From: Hyphomicrobiales bacterium
GTDB lineage: Bacteria > Pseudomonadota > Alphaproteobacteria > Rhizobiales > Rhizobiaceae
Length of the DNA: 64,000 nucleotides
Reading direction: 5' to 3'
NCBI GenBank assembly: GCA_900471815.1
Contig: UICE01000007.1
Span: 124,001-188,000 of the forward strand
The notes beneath the pieces are model-generated. The model was not told the origin of the DNA and did no database searches. It saw only the letters and a list, made by a program, of their open reading frames with translations. Each line of letters opens with the position of its first letter. Positions within the stretch are counted from its first letter, which is position 1. A program made the position numbers and the translations under genes. Below, one piece after another: positions 16,314 through 25,949 of this stretch.

Positions 16314-16856
16314 ATGCGCATCGATGCCATTCCTGTCGGCAACAATCCTCCTGAAGACGTTAACGTGATCATCGAAGTCCCCGTCGGCGGTCAACCTATC
16401 AAATATGAACTGGATAAGGATTCCGGCGCGCTCTTCGTCGATCGCTTTCTGCACACGCCCATGACCTATCCAGGCAATTATGGTTTCGTACCCCATACAT
16501 TATCGGATGATGGGGATCCCATCGACGTTCTTATCTGCAATACCCGCGCATTGATGCCTACAAGCGTGATCAATGTCCGTCCGATTGGCGTTCTTGTCAT
16601 GGAAGACAATAAGGGCCAGGACGAAAAAATCATTGCTGTTCCCTCGCCGCATCTGACGCTGCGTTACGAGAAGGTCCATAATTACACAGACCTGCCGGAA
16701 ATCACGCTAAAGCAGATCCAACATTTCTTTGAACATTATAAGGATCTAGAGCCCGGCAAATGGGTGAAGATCGGCGATTGGGGCGATGAAGATGCCGCGC
16801 GCCAGTTGATCAGAGAAGCGATTGAGCGCCATAACGCTAAAGTTGGCACTGCGTAA
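16314..16856 (+). CDS. ppa: inorganic pyrophosphatase (family I)
   Basis: The 180-residue enzyme hydrolyses PPi and so drives biosynthetic reactions. It has '[13 protein letters not shown]' and the signature DGDPIDVLI with the Mg2+-binding aspartates, and a C-terminal '[14 protein letters not shown]'. The length fits the hexameric bacterial type. It is convergent with DUF167. Confidence 0.97.
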   Translation: MRIDAIPVGNNPPEDVNVIIEVPVGGQPIKYELDKDSGALFVDRFLHTPMTYPGNYGFVPHTLSDDGDPIDVLICNTRALMPTSVINVRPIGVLVMEDNKGQDEKIIAVPSPHLTLRYEKVHNYTDLPEITLKQIQHFFEHYKDLEPGKWVKIGDWGDEDAARQLIREAIERHNAKVGTA

Positions 16857-16861
16857 TCTAT

Positions 16862-17179
16862 TTAGAGTTTTATTGAACCGGACAGCTTGGCAATCAGGCT
16901 GCCCGGATCGCCTTCAAATCTGATTTGTTTAAGCCGCGACGTTGCCCCTGCAACAATCGTGATACTTCGCGGTGCAACATCTAGCCATTTTGCCAATAGC
17001 TTTATAAGTGCTGCATTGGCCTTCCCATCTTCGGGAACTGCCCGCACCCGCACCTTGAGATGCGCACGGCCATCATCCGTTGTTTCCACACCCTCCACTG
17101 CGTCTTTTGCAGATTTTGGGGTCAACCGCACAAAAACCGTTAGACCGTCAACTTCCTTGCGAAAGTACTGGCTCGTCAC
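16862..17179 (-). CDS. DUF167 (YggU) family protein
   Basis: The 105-residue protein has the DUF167 pattern: 'VRLTPKSAKDAVEG', 'LKVRVRAVPEDGKANAALI' and 'SITIVAGATSRLKQIRFEG'. Its function is unknown. It starts three bases after the end of the YggT gene, and the YggT-DUF167 pair is widely conserved, so they form one transcript. Confidence 0.92.
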   Translation of the reverse strand: MTSQYFRKEVDGLTVFVRLTPKSAKDAVEGVETTDDGRAHLKVRVRAVPEDGKANAALIKLLAKWLDVAPRSITIVAGATSRLKQIRFEGDPGSLIAKLSGSIKL

Positions 17180-17182
17180 TGT

Positions 17183-17473
17183 TTAAAGCAGGATTGGCGC
17201 AATAGTGGTCCATAGCAGCTGACGGATGAAGAAGATCAGCAACAGCAGGACTATGGGAGAAATATCGATCCCACCGAGATCGGGGAGAAACCGCCGTATC
17301 GGGCGCAAGGCGGGTTCGGTCACGCGATAGAGAAAATCGCCAATGGAAGCGACGAACCTGTTGCTCGAATTGATGACATTGAAAGCGTAAAGCCATGAAA
17401 AAATCGCGCTGGCAATAAGAATCCAGGTATAGATATCGAGGGCAAGATCTATGGTTCGGATGATAGCGAGCAT
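17183..17473 (-). CDS. YggT family membrane protein
   Basis: The 96-residue protein has two predicted transmembrane segments, near residues 5-25 and 65-90, with the '[20 protein letters not shown]' motif typical of YggT between them. The family is associated with envelope and osmotic functions but is not biochemically defined. It is followed directly by DUF167. Confidence 0.92.
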   Translation of the reverse strand: MLAIIRTIDLALDIYTWILIASAIFSWLYAFNVINSSNRFVASIGDFLYRVTEPALRPIRRFLPDLGGIDISPIVLLLLIFFIRQLLWTTIAPILL

Positions 17474-17693
17474 CTGTTTCTCCTGAAAGTCACAGGTTAT
17501 GTAGCGATTGACTGGCCTACGAGCAAGAGGCCAATGGCCAGGCGTATTTTCCCAGTTGCTCGTTCAAAGGTCGCTCATAGTATTTCCATGTCGTGTACTG
17601 TCTTAGAAAGACTAGAGCCGGTCCATTTACCAAGGTAACCCACTAGATATTGTTGAACCAAAAAAACAGGAATAAATATAGAGCGTGTGATTC

Positions 17694-17713
17694 GGGCCAA
17701 TCCGGCCCTTTTT
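17694..17713 (+). terminator. terminator-like hairpin in aqpZ leader
   Basis: GGGCC (17694-17698) pairs with GGCCC (17704-17708) over a 5-base loop, followed by TTTTT. It lies only 18 bases before the aqpZ start. It either ends transcription arriving from upstream or acts as an attenuator of aqpZ. Confidence 0.5.
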
Positions 17714-17730
17714 CATCTAGGGGGTTTACC

Positions 17731-18417
17731 ATGCTAAATAGACTATCAGCGGAATTCTTCGGTACATTCTGGCTAGTTCTTGGTGGTTGTGGCAGTGCTG
17801 TTCTGGCAGCCGGGCTACCTGACGTTGGTATCGGCTATCTAGGCGTTGCATTGGCCTTTGGTCTTACCGTTCTCACCATGGCCTATGCGGTCGGCGGTAT
17901 CTCAGGGGGGCATTTCAATCCGGCAGTATCGCTTGGACTGGCTATAGCCGGTCGCTTCGACGTTAAACAGCTGATCCCATACTGGATAGCACAGGTAATT
18001 GGAGCAATCGCTGCGGCAGCCGTGCTCTATCTTGTTGCATCAGGGAAGGCCGGATTTGCCGCTGGGGGCTTTGCATCAAATGGATATGATACGCTCTCAC
18101 CGGGCGGCTATGGACTAACAGCAGTGCTTGTGGCCGAAGTCGTGCTGACGGCATTCTTTCTGATCATTATCCTGGGGGCAACTTCTGCTTCCGTTCCAGC
18201 AGGCTTCGCGCCAATTCCTATTGGCCTTGGTCTGACGTTGATCCATCTGGTTTCCATCCCTGTCAGCAACACTTCAGTCAATCCGGCCCGCTCCACGGGC
18301 GTGGCCCTGTTTGCCGAAACTGCGGCCCTCGGCCAGCTTTGGCTCTTCTGGGTAGCCCCGCTCATTGGCGCTGCCATTGGTGCAGTTATTTGGAAATCTT
18401 TGCTCGGCAAAGACTAA
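17731..18417 (+). CDS. aqpZ: aquaporin Z
   Basis: The 228-residue water channel has six membrane helices and two half-helices with '[18 protein letters not shown]' (NPA near residue 63) and 'SVNPARSTG' (NPA near 186). The Arg after the second NPA and surrounding residues are those of AqpZ rather than GlpF. ATG 17731 follows TAGGGGG; a longer frame from TTG 17650 would carry an unlikely polar extension. Confidence 0.95.
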   Translation: MLNRLSAEFFGTFWLVLGGCGSAVLAAGLPDVGIGYLGVALAFGLTVLTMAYAVGGISGGHFNPAVSLGLAIAGRFDVKQLIPYWIAQVIGAIAAAAVLYLVASGKAGFAAGGFASNGYDTLSPGGYGLTAVLVAEVVLTAFFLIIILGATSASVPAGFAPIPIGLGLTLIHLVSIPVSNTSVNPARSTGVALFAETAALGQLWLFWVAPLIGAAIGAVIWKSLLGKD

Positions 18418-18426
18418 CAACCTGCC

Positions 18427-18456
18427 GGAGCGAGCCGCGTAAAACCTGCTCGCTCC
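18427..18456 (+). terminator. stem-loop after aqpZ
   Basis: GGAGCGAGC (18427-18435) pairs with GCTCGCTCC (18448-18456) ten bases past the stop. There is no clear T-run, so it is a probable but weak terminator. Confidence 0.5.
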
Positions 18457-18558
18457 CACTTACTTTCACTCTGCAATATAAAGTGCCGCTTTTTTCTCTA
18501 CTTCCGCAGTAAATTGTTCTAGAAGAAATTTCCATCTCCCGGAGTTTTCCTCACCGAA

Positions 18559-19800
18559 ATGACCATTCCTGCAACGGATGCGGTTCACGATCGTTACGCC
18601 GCCTTTCGCCACTCCTCCTTCACACTTTACTGGCTTTCACGATTTTTTGGCTCATTTGCCATTCAGATCATCAGTGTGTCTGTTGGCTGGCAGATATATG
18701 ATCTGACACGCGATCCCTTTCATCTTGGCATGGTGGGGCTCGTGCAGTTCGCACCAGCGCTCTTGCTGGTTCTGGTTACCGGCGCTGCATCGGACCGTTT
18801 CGGGCGCCGCCTCATCATGGGATTGTCGATCGGCGTCGAGTTGATCTGCGCTGCGCTGTTGCTTTTGCTTACCGTGACACACAGCTTCAGCCCTGTGCAT
18901 GTTTTCCTCGTGCTGGCTGGTTTCGGCGTCGGGCGGGCATTTCTCGGCCCTGCCTCTTCGTCACTTGTCGTCAATCTCGTGCCTGCAGAGATATTCTCGA
19001 ACGCCGTTTCATGGAACTCCTCGGCTTGGCAAATCGCTACGCTGGTTGGTCCCGTCGCCGGAGGGTTGCTCTACGGTATATCGCCTGTGGCAGCATATGG
19101 CGTCGCCTGCATCATGTTGCTCATTTCCGTCCTCGCCATATTCTCCATTCCTAAACCCACGCAACATACATTGAATGAGAAAAAATCTCTTCAAACCCTG
19201 CTGGCAGGCTTCCACTACATCTGGAAAGAGAAAGTCGTCCTTGGTGCCATTTCACTGGATCTTTTTGCAGTTTTGCTCGGTGGTGCTGTAGCGCTATTGC
19301 CCGTCTATGCGCGCGATATTCTGGAGCTCGGACCATGGGGGCTGGGCATGCTGCGTGCGGCACCCGGTATCGGCGCAATCCTGACCGCTGTCTGGTTGAC
19401 AGGCCATCCCATCCGCGATCATGCCGGACTTATCATGTTTGTCTTCGTAGCCCTGTTTGGCTTGCTCACCATCATGTTTGGCGTGTCAAACCTTGCCTGG
19501 CTTTCCATAGTGGTTCTCGCATTGATGGGCGCGGCAGATATGGTCAGCGTTTACATTCGCGAAACGCTGCTTCAACTCTGGACACCGGATAATGTGCGTG
19601 GCCGCGTTAATGCCGTGAATATGGTGTTTGTCGGCGCCTCAAATGAATTGGGAGAATTCCGCGCAGGGATCATGGCCTCTATGATTGGAACAATTCCAGC
19701 CGTGGTGTTTGGTGGAATTGGAACTGTTGCCGTTGCCGGATTGTGGGCTTGGTGGTTTCCGCAGCTTCGCAAGGCTCGTAACTTGCAAGGCAGGACCTGA
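18559..19800 (+). CDS. MFS transporter, EntS-like exporter family
   Basis: The 413-residue protein has about 12 transmembrane helices and the MFS loop 2-3 motif 'GAASDRFGRRLIMGL' near residue 75. The pattern 'VRGRVNAVNMVFVGASNELGEF' near 350 is typical of the EntS/MFS_3 group that exports siderophores or drugs. The substrate is not shown. It stands alone, convergent with the amidotransferase gene. Confidence 0.88.
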   Translation: MTIPATDAVHDRYAAFRHSSFTLYWLSRFFGSFAIQIISVSVGWQIYDLTRDPFHLGMVGLVQFAPALLLVLVTGAASDRFGRRLIMGLSIGVELICAALLLLLTVTHSFSPVHVFLVLAGFGVGRAFLGPASSSLVVNLVPAEIFSNAVSWNSSAWQIATLVGPVAGGLLYGISPVAAYGVACIMLLISVLAIFSIPKPTQHTLNEKKSLQTLLAGFHYIWKEKVVLGAISLDLFAVLLGGAVALLPVYARDILELGPWGLGMLRAAPGIGAILTAVWLTGHPIRDHAGLIMFVFVALFGLLTIMFGVSNLAWLSIVVLALMGAADMVSVYIRETLLQLWTPDNVRGRVNAVNMVFVGASNELGEFRAGIMASMIGTIPAVVFGGIGTVAVAGLWAWWFPQLRKARNLQGRT

Positions 19801-19805
19801 AGCTT

Positions 19806-20543
19806 TTAGGCAGCAACCGGAGCGCCGAAAACAATACCTAAAAAGCGTTGTAGCCAAGCTTTTAGAACAGCGTCATGGATCATCCGGCCTTCCAGATGAT
19901 CCCGGCCCTGCTGGGCGCCGCAAAGCGAAAACCGTTCCGACCCGCGAACCACCCAGCGCTGCATCATGGCGCGCGTCAACTCCGCATGGAACTGCACGCC
20001 CCAGGCATTCTTGCCGTAGCGGAAAGCCTGATTGGCATAGGTGTTGCCCGTAGCCAGCAAAGTGGCTGATTTTGGCAGTTCAAAGCCTTCACGATGAAAG
20101 TGATAGACCATGGATGGCCAGTCCATAAGGGTCCTGCCAGCCTCTGTCGGTTCCAAAGGGTACCAGCCTATTTCGACCAGCCCGTCGGGATGAGGGGAAA
20201 CTTTTCCACCGAGGTGATTGGACAGCATTTGGGCCCCAAGGCAGATACCAAGAAATGGCTTTTCCTCAGCCAACGGTACCGACAGCCAATCTGTTTCCCG
20301 CCTTATATATTCTTCTGGATCGTTGGCGCTCATTGGCCCGCCAAAAATAACAGCGCCGGCGTGATTTTCCAAAGTATCCGGCAATGGATCGCCAAGCGGC
20401 GGGCGCCGGATATCCAACACAAACCCGGCTTCCAGCAGCAGCTGTCCGACGCGTCCAGTGCTAGATCTTTCCTGATGCAGAACTGCGAGGATTTTTGGGC
20501 GCTGTGTATGACCCGCCGCTTCCATCCATTCTGTCTGGAACAT
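19806..20543 (-). CDS. class I glutamine amidotransferase-like protein
   Basis: The 245-residue protein has the triad region of class I amidotransferases: 'FLGICLGAQML' with the nucleophile Cys near residue 99, and 'WGVQFHAELT' with the His near 183. It is a stand-alone amidotransferase domain of the type annotated as GMP synthase-like. The acceptor is unknown; gamma-glutamyl hydrolysis is also possible. ATG 20543 follows AGGA at 8 bases. The TerB-like gene ends 11 bases upstream. Confidence 0.87.
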   Translation of the reverse strand: MFQTEWMEAAGHTQRPKILAVLHQERSSTGRVGQLLLEAGFVLDIRRPPLGDPLPDTLENHAGAVIFGGPMSANDPEEYIRRETDWLSVPLAEEKPFLGICLGAQMLSNHLGGKVSPHPDGLVEIGWYPLEPTEAGRTLMDWPSMVYHFHREGFELPKSATLLATGNTYANQAFRYGKNAWGVQFHAELTRAMMQRWVVRGSERFSLCGAQQGRDHLEGRMIHDAVLKAWLQRFLGIVFGAPVAA

Positions 20544-20554
20544 CCGCTTTTGTC

Positions 20555-21031
20555 CTATTCTTCGGGCACATCCCGTTCGGCTCGAACTGCAGCACGTTGC
20601 TTCATGGTAACCCGGTCTCGGGTGGATACGCCGATCAGTTCGGCAACCCGCCAGACAACATTGTCCTCAAGTTCATGGGCAACCCCATCTGCAAAAACGA
20701 CTTCCCACATCAACTCAATGAATTTGATCCGGGCATCCTCGTCAAGATTGCGCTTTATGATGCTGGTAAAGCTGTAAAGATCAACTGCCTCTTGATCGGC
20801 CTGCTCACCCTCATTCAAAAGGCGCTTCAGTGCCTCGCCCTTCAGCCCATAAGCATTGGATATGAGTTGTGAGACGCGCTTGCGTTCTTCTTTGCTGCTT
20901 GAACCGTCTGCATCCATGACATGAAAAAGGAGGGCAGCGGCCGCAAGACGGGGATCAGATTTTGAAAAATGCTCGGCGCCACTTTCACCGGACGGTAAGG
21001 TTTTAAAAAAAGTAACAAGGCGATCAAGCAT
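20555..21031 (-). CDS. TerB-like family protein
   Basis: The 158-residue acidic helical protein shows the TerB pattern: 'AAAALLFHVMDADGSSSKEE' with acidic residues that bind metal in TerB, and a second repeat 'LMWEVVFADGVAHELED'. The family is linked to tellurite resistance operons but stand-alone members like this are common in Rhizobiales and have no proven role. It is probably co-transcribed with the amidotransferase. Confidence 0.88.
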   Translation of the reverse strand: MLDRLVTFFKTLPSGESGAEHFSKSDPRLAAAALLFHVMDADGSSSKEERKRVSQLISNAYGLKGEALKRLLNEGEQADQEAVDLYSFTSIIKRNLDEDARIKFIELMWEVVFADGVAHELEDNVVWRVAELIGVSTRDRVTMKQRAAVRAERDVPEE

Positions 21032-21140
21032 TTATGGGAGTCTTTCCGCTTTGGTATCACTTTTCAATTGATAGCCCGAGTCGTCCTATCCCGCTACTGT
21101 GCATCTTGCCGCAAACAAGACCCGATGGCTTTTACCACCA

Positions 21141-22823
21141 TCAGAACAACTTGAATTTCTTGTTCGATTGCGATGATTTATACTCCGGTTTCACACCTGG
21201 ATCATCCGGTACCGGTCCAACAAATGGCTCGCTAGTAGATTCCTCTGGCTTCTCCGGCAGCCGTGGCAGAACCGATGCAATTCTCTGGGGCGAATCCGAA
21301 TTCGCCGAAGATTTGTCCAACGAAGCCTTTGCAGTTTGTTGTGTTGGCGACTCAAACGGCACAATTTCCGCATCCACCACGTCCTGATCCTCAGGAAGCT
21401 CCACCGGCTGCGATTTTGTGTCCTGTTTGCGTGGGGGTAAAATCGGTTTTGCCTCTATTGTAGGCTGCTCCGGTCTTGACGGCTCCGTTGCCAACGCTTT
21501 GTCAAAATCATCGCCCGCATCGATCACAGGACCAATTTGTTCTACCGGGACTTTCCACACAAATGCGTCCAGCTTTCCCGTTACCGGGGAGGCTGGCGCC
21601 CAGCGCTCGGAGACGTAGCCATCGGCGGTCCATGCGGGATCGCGTGGCGCTTTTACCGCGCGGGACAGCCATTGCCGGACACGGCCTTGATCGCCGGTCT
21701 GCGCTTCCTCAATATCCGCAAGCAGCAAATAGGCACTTTCACGAGGCGTACTGCGCAGAACTGCTTCGGCAGCTTCACGCGCTTCCTTGAGTTCGCCAGC
21801 GCCAAGAGCAGCATGAGCAATTGCCAAATTGGATTCTGCATGATGCGGATAGAGCCCGGCTAAGTGGCGTGCGCGCTTTAAGCGATCAATCGGTGAATCC
21901 CCCACCCTGGCATGAACATAGGTATCTGCAACGCCGGGATGCGGCTCCCGCTTCCAGGTATACTCAAGAATTTTCGAACCCTTGCGCAAATCGCCTTGAG
22001 CAAACAGCGCCTTGGCCGCAACGATTGCCGCCGGAACAAGATCCGGAGCCAGCTTGTTTGCTTCTATGGCCAGTGGCTTCGCATTCGCCGGATCACTCTC
22101 ATATGTCTCGATTGCTTTTGCGGCAAGGATGACGGCGCGCTCACGCTTGGCCTTTTCCTTGTCGATCTGCTTGGTCGCTTTCTGCTTGTCGAGCAGCAAC
22201 AGAGCACCATCCCAATCGCCATGGGTGGTCTTTTGACCAAGTGCTGCGGTAGCCGCCCACTCGACATTGGGAGCCAGCAAGGCAGCCTCTTCGGCATAAT
22301 GGCGGGACGCATCACGTGCACCCAATCTTTGTGCTTCCAGATAAAGCCCTCGCAAACCGAGCAACTTCGTCTCAGGATCATCCAACATGGCTTCAAACTT
22401 GGCTCGCGCATCATCAGTGCGGCCTTCAAGCATTGCAGCTTGCGCATCCAGCAGTTTGATCAATGGCTCCTGATCGACATTGAGAAGCTTTTCAGCCTGC
22501 TTGATCATCAAACGTGCTGTTTGCCCATCGCCTGCACCAGCGGCAATGAGGCCTGTGGAAAGTGATTGATAACCACGGTCGCGTTTGCGCGCACGGAAAT
22601 GCCGCCGCAAGGCGTAGGGCGAGGTGACGATGCTTTTCACCAGCCACCAGCTCAGCATGACGCCGGCAACAATGGCAACAATGCTCGTTGCTGCCACCAT
22701 AAGACTGACTTTATATTGCATGCCAGCGAAGGTCAGAACCAGATCGCCGGGTCGATCTGCCAGCCAGGCAAAGCCGACACCCAGCAACAACACGACAATG
22801 AAGAAGAACAGAATGCGCATCAT
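21141..22823 (-). CDS. hemY: HemY-type haem biosynthesis-associated TPR membrane protein
   Basis: The 560-residue protein has two N-terminal transmembrane segments (residues ~3-20 and ~40-62), the HemY_N domain with 'YALRRHFRARKRDRGYQSLS', and a long series of TPR helices. The C-terminal ~130 residues are Pro/Glu/Lys-rich. This proteobacterial HemY is distinct from protoporphyrinogen oxidase; its exact role in haem synthesis is unsettled. It follows hemC, hemD and a mitofilin-like gene, a standard alphaproteobacterial arrangement. Confidence 0.92.
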   Translation of the reverse strand: MMRILFFFIVVLLLGVGFAWLADRPGDLVLTFAGMQYKVSLMVAATSIVAIVAGVMLSWWLVKSIVTSPYALRRHFRARKRDRGYQSLSTGLIAAGAGDGQTARLMIKQAEKLLNVDQEPLIKLLDAQAAMLEGRTDDARAKFEAMLDDPETKLLGLRGLYLEAQRLGARDASRHYAEEAALLAPNVEWAATAALGQKTTHGDWDGALLLLDKQKATKQIDKEKAKRERAVILAAKAIETYESDPANAKPLAIEANKLAPDLVPAAIVAAKALFAQGDLRKGSKILEYTWKREPHPGVADTYVHARVGDSPIDRLKRARHLAGLYPHHAESNLAIAHAALGAGELKEAREAAEAVLRSTPRESAYLLLADIEEAQTGDQGRVRQWLSRAVKAPRDPAWTADGYVSERWAPASPVTGKLDAFVWKVPVEQIGPVIDAGDDFDKALATEPSRPEQPTIEAKPILPPRKQDTKSQPVELPEDQDVVDAEIVPFESPTQQTAKASLDKSSANSDSPQRIASVLPRLPEKPEESTSEPFVGPVPDDPGVKPEYKSSQSNKKFKLF

Positions 22824-22830
22824 GATCTTC

Positions 22831-24117
22831 TTACTCCTGACCGGTCGAGGTCTTGATGCCGCTCAGGGCATCGGACAGGGCTTTTGACACCACTGCGCTT
22901 GCATTCTGCCGTGCCTTCATAGCGCTGCCAAAATCTGCAGACGCCGTTTTAGCTGCATCTGGGAGTTTTTCCCACTCAGCAATCGCAGCGCTCAGATCAC
23001 CGGCATTTAAATGAGCTTCTATACGCGCCGATATCGCGTCGGCGCCCTCGCCTTCAACCATACCGACTGGCCGCGCCTCGACCAAACCAGATGCACTCGC
23101 CCAGAGACGATCCAGAATTCCGGCATTGGGGTCGACAGTGCGGGTGCTTGATATGATCCTAGCGGCGACATCGCCAAATTCGCTTGCCAGCGCATTGACG
23201 GTGGGTATGCCTTTAGTTTCTGATGACCGTAACGATTCAACCTCTCCTGCCGCCGGAGCAACAGCCAGATAGGTATCAAGCTCGGCTTTGTAAGGCTCGC
23301 CTCGATCAACGGCAGCCTTTAATCCCGTTGCGGCCATTGCGAGCGCCATATTGGCTTGTCCGGACGTGTCATTGACCTTCGCTTCAAGCGCGTCAAGCCT
23401 TGTTGTTGCGCCCGCAGCCGCACCATCAGCCTGAACAGCCTGCTGCTTGTTGTCACTGATTTCCTTTTCCAAAGTCGCGATGCGTGCATCGATAGCGCTG
23501 GTGTCGACAGCAGCACCTGTAGGCGAAGCACCGTTTTGGATCTCAGTAAGGCTCTGTTTTACCGAACTCAACTCTGCCGCTAGCCCAGCAACCTGATCAG
23601 TCGCCTGCTTGGCGCTCGCCAAAGCCTCATTCAGCGCCGTTTGACTGGCTTCATCAAGAGGTTTTGCCGGCGCATCCCGCAACTGCGCGATCTGCTGTTC
23701 TAAAGCGGAAACGTCTGTCTTGGGTGAGGGAAATATACCAGCCCATTGCAGCGCAGCAGCACCGGCAAGAACAACAACACCGCCAATGAGACCTGAAACG
23801 AGTCGCCCCAATGAGTCGGTCGACTTTTGGGGAGGGGCGGCGCTGACAGAACTCATCCTTGGCGGATTTTTGTCCGGCGCTGGGTCAGCGCGACCGAAAT
23901 TTGGCACTGAGGATGGCGGCTCTGCACTTACCTTTCGTTCGACCGTTTCAACTGCCGCTGCTGCAGTTGCTTTAGCCGCTGGATCAAAGCCTACGGGTTC
24001 CGGCTCCGGTACATTTTTTGGGGGTACGGCGGACTTTTGTATCGAAGAGGGCTCCAGTTCGATCGTCATCGATTTGCGGGTCGTTTTGGAATGACGCGGA
24101 ACAGTAGATTTGGCCAT
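22831..24117 (-). CDS. mitofilin/Mic60-like inner membrane protein
   Basis: The 428-residue protein has an N-terminal Pro/Ala/Glu-rich cytoplasmic segment, one transmembrane helix near residues 105-130 (GLIGGVVVLAGAAALQWAGI), a coiled coil of about 120 residues, and a C-terminal helical domain. Alphaproteobacterial Mic60 relatives lie between hemD and hemY exactly as here and shape intracytoplasmic or inner membranes. ATG 24117 (MAKST) was chosen over the longer frame because the extra N-terminus is unconserved in type. Confidence 0.85.
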   Translation of the reverse strand: MAKSTVPRHSKTTRKSMTIELEPSSIQKSAVPPKNVPEPEPVGFDPAAKATAAAAVETVERKVSAEPPSSVPNFGRADPAPDKNPPRMSSVSAAPPQKSTDSLGRLVSGLIGGVVVLAGAAALQWAGIFPSPKTDVSALEQQIAQLRDAPAKPLDEASQTALNEALASAKQATDQVAGLAAELSSVKQSLTEIQNGASPTGAAVDTSAIDARIATLEKEISDNKQQAVQADGAAAGATTRLDALEAKVNDTSGQANMALAMAATGLKAAVDRGEPYKAELDTYLAVAPAAGEVESLRSSETKGIPTVNALASEFGDVAARIISSTRTVDPNAGILDRLWASASGLVEARPVGMVEGEGADAISARIEAHLNAGDLSAAIAEWEKLPDAAKTASADFGSAMKARQNASAVVSKALSDALSGIKTSTGQE

Positions 24118-24223
24118 GGAAACTCTCTTCAGGAACAGATGCTTCGATTGAACTCTAAAGCTAGCAAGGAAGTTCCTCATATGAAACCACCCGTCGTACA
24201 AGCTTGGCTGCTAACAGGCGGGA

Positions 24224-24931
24224 TCAAGCATACAGCAATTCAAATAATCCTGCTTCATCTTGCACTCTGGCAACGTGGACATGGCGGAAACCCTGGTCTA
24301 AAACGATGTGCGCTATATTGTCAGACAGACATAAAAACTGTGCATTTTCAAATAGATGATGAGCATTCGCTTTGCCAATCACGGCGAGAAGCGCCAAAGC
24401 ACCCCTTTTCGAATAGAGTAGACAAATATCGACGGGCGATGACTCGAAAAGCTGGGCCAAATAATCGGTCTCATAATGGTTCAAAATCGTGTCATAGACA
24501 GGAATTGCTATCACCCTTCGACCCGACTGCCCCAGAATATCTTCAAACTGAGGCGCCCTGACTCGCCCGGTAAGGTAAAGTATCCGTGCGTTTTCAGACG
24601 TTGAATTATTGATCTGTTCAGCCAGTGATAGCCCATCTCCGTTTCCCGAAAGAACCTGTTTGAAACCTTTTGCACGAGCTATTTGCGCGGTGGAGCTACC
24701 AACCGCAAAACAGGGAAGGTCATAAAGCGTAGCAAGAAATTCTTCTGGCACATGCCGCAACGCGTTCGCACTGGTAAATGCAACGGCATCATAGTGCCCG
24801 GACACTTGTGATATTGGCAGGGGTTTGATTGCACTAAGCGGCAAAACCAGAGGCTCGAAGCCCAAATCGGCCAGTCGTTGGGCTGTTCTGGTTGCTCCGG
24901 GTTCGGGCCGCGTAACCAAAACAGATTTCAT
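24224..24931 (-). CDS. hemD: uroporphyrinogen-III synthase
   Basis: The 235-residue enzyme cyclises hydroxymethylbilane to uroporphyrinogen III. It starts 'MKSVLVTRPEPGATRTAQRL', a typical HemD N-terminus, and has 'AVAFTSANALRH' and 'VDICLLYSKRGALALL' segments. ATG 24931 is one base after the hemC stop, so the two are translationally coupled. Sequence is divergent as usual for HemD; assignment rests on N-terminus and position. Confidence 0.93.
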   Translation of the reverse strand: MKSVLVTRPEPGATRTAQRLADLGFEPLVLPLSAIKPLPISQVSGHYDAVAFTSANALRHVPEEFLATLYDLPCFAVGSSTAQIARAKGFKQVLSGNGDGLSLAEQINNSTSENARILYLTGRVRAPQFEDILGQSGRRVIAIPVYDTILNHYETDYLAQLFESSPVDICLLYSKRGALALLAVIGKANAHHLFENAQFLCLSDNIAHIVLDQGFRHVHVARVQDEAGLFELLYA

Positions 24932-24932
24932 A

Positions 24933-25862
24933 TCAGAGCCAATCCGTAAAGAAATGAGCACCCGCCATTTCCCGAACACGCAGCGCCGCATCGCGTCCGA
25001 TCTGTGCGGCATCGGCAACAGATCCCTCACCGGTAACCTCATGAACCTCGCTACCGTCAGGCAGCAAGATCATTCCATGGAAATGCAATGCCTCACCCGA
25101 GATTGTCGCAAGCCCTGCGAGCGGGGTCCGGCAGGAACCATCCAAAGTGCCAAGGAACGCACGCTCGCAAGCCAGGGCAGTCGAAGTTGGCAGATGATTG
25201 ATCGGAGCGAGCAGGTTGTCGATCCGGTCATCGCCAATACGGCTTTCGACCGTGATTGCACCTTGTCCTGGTGCTGGGGGAAAAGCCCTGGAATCCATCA
25301 ACTCCGTTACGACATGGCCAAGATCAAGGCGCTTTAAGCCTGCATAGGCCAGAAATGTTGCGTCAACTTCTCCATCGGCAAGCTTGCGCAGGCGCGTTTG
25401 CACATTGCCGCGAAAATTGACAAGTTTCAGATCTGGCCGAAGGCGCTTGATCAATGCCTGACGCCGAAGCGATGCAGAGCCCACAATTGCGCCCAAGGGC
25501 AAGTCGGCCAGCGATTTAACGTTCCGTCCGATGAAAGCATCCCGGGGATCTTCACGCTCAAGAAACACCGACAGATGCAGCCCTTCGGGCAGGAATGTCG
25601 GCATGTCCTTCGATGAATGAACAGCAAAATCAATACGCCCATCGGCAAGCTGTTCTTCAATCTCCAATGTGAAAAGACCTTTGCCGCCAACTTCCGACAG
25701 GGGCCTGTCCTGAATCCGGTCGCCACTTGTCGAGATAACGACGATCTCTATATCGGACTCGTTCAAACCATGAGCTTTGACCAACCGGTCGCGTGTCTCC
25801 TGGGCTTGCACAAGCGCAAGAGCACTCCCACGTGTACCGATCTTGAGCGTTTTTGTTTGCAT
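24933..25862 (-). CDS. hemC: hydroxymethylbilane synthase (porphobilinogen deaminase)
   Basis: The 309-residue enzyme joins four porphobilinogens. It has '[19 protein letters not shown]' at the start, 'HSSKDMPT' near residue 83, and '[13 protein letters not shown]' near 240 with the cysteine that carries the dipyrromethane cofactor. First gene of the haem cluster, divergent from tsaD with an 87-base spacer that must hold both promoters. Confidence 0.97.
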   Translation of the reverse strand: MQTKTLKIGTRGSALALVQAQETRDRLVKAHGLNESDIEIVVISTSGDRIQDRPLSEVGGKGLFTLEIEEQLADGRIDFAVHSSKDMPTFLPEGLHLSVFLEREDPRDAFIGRNVKSLADLPLGAIVGSASLRRQALIKRLRPDLKLVNFRGNVQTRLRKLADGEVDATFLAYAGLKRLDLGHVVTELMDSRAFPPAPGQGAITVESRIGDDRIDNLLAPINHLPTSTALACERAFLGTLDGSCRTPLAGLATISGEALHFHGMILLPDGSEVHEVTGEGSVADAAQIGRDAALRVREMAGAHFFTDWL

Positions 25863-25949
25863 TGGCCGCAGTCCGTGTTACGCGAGTTCCATGTTCATGG
25901 CCTCTACTAACGGGCTTTTATTCGACGGGCAATGCGACGAAGGATATCG

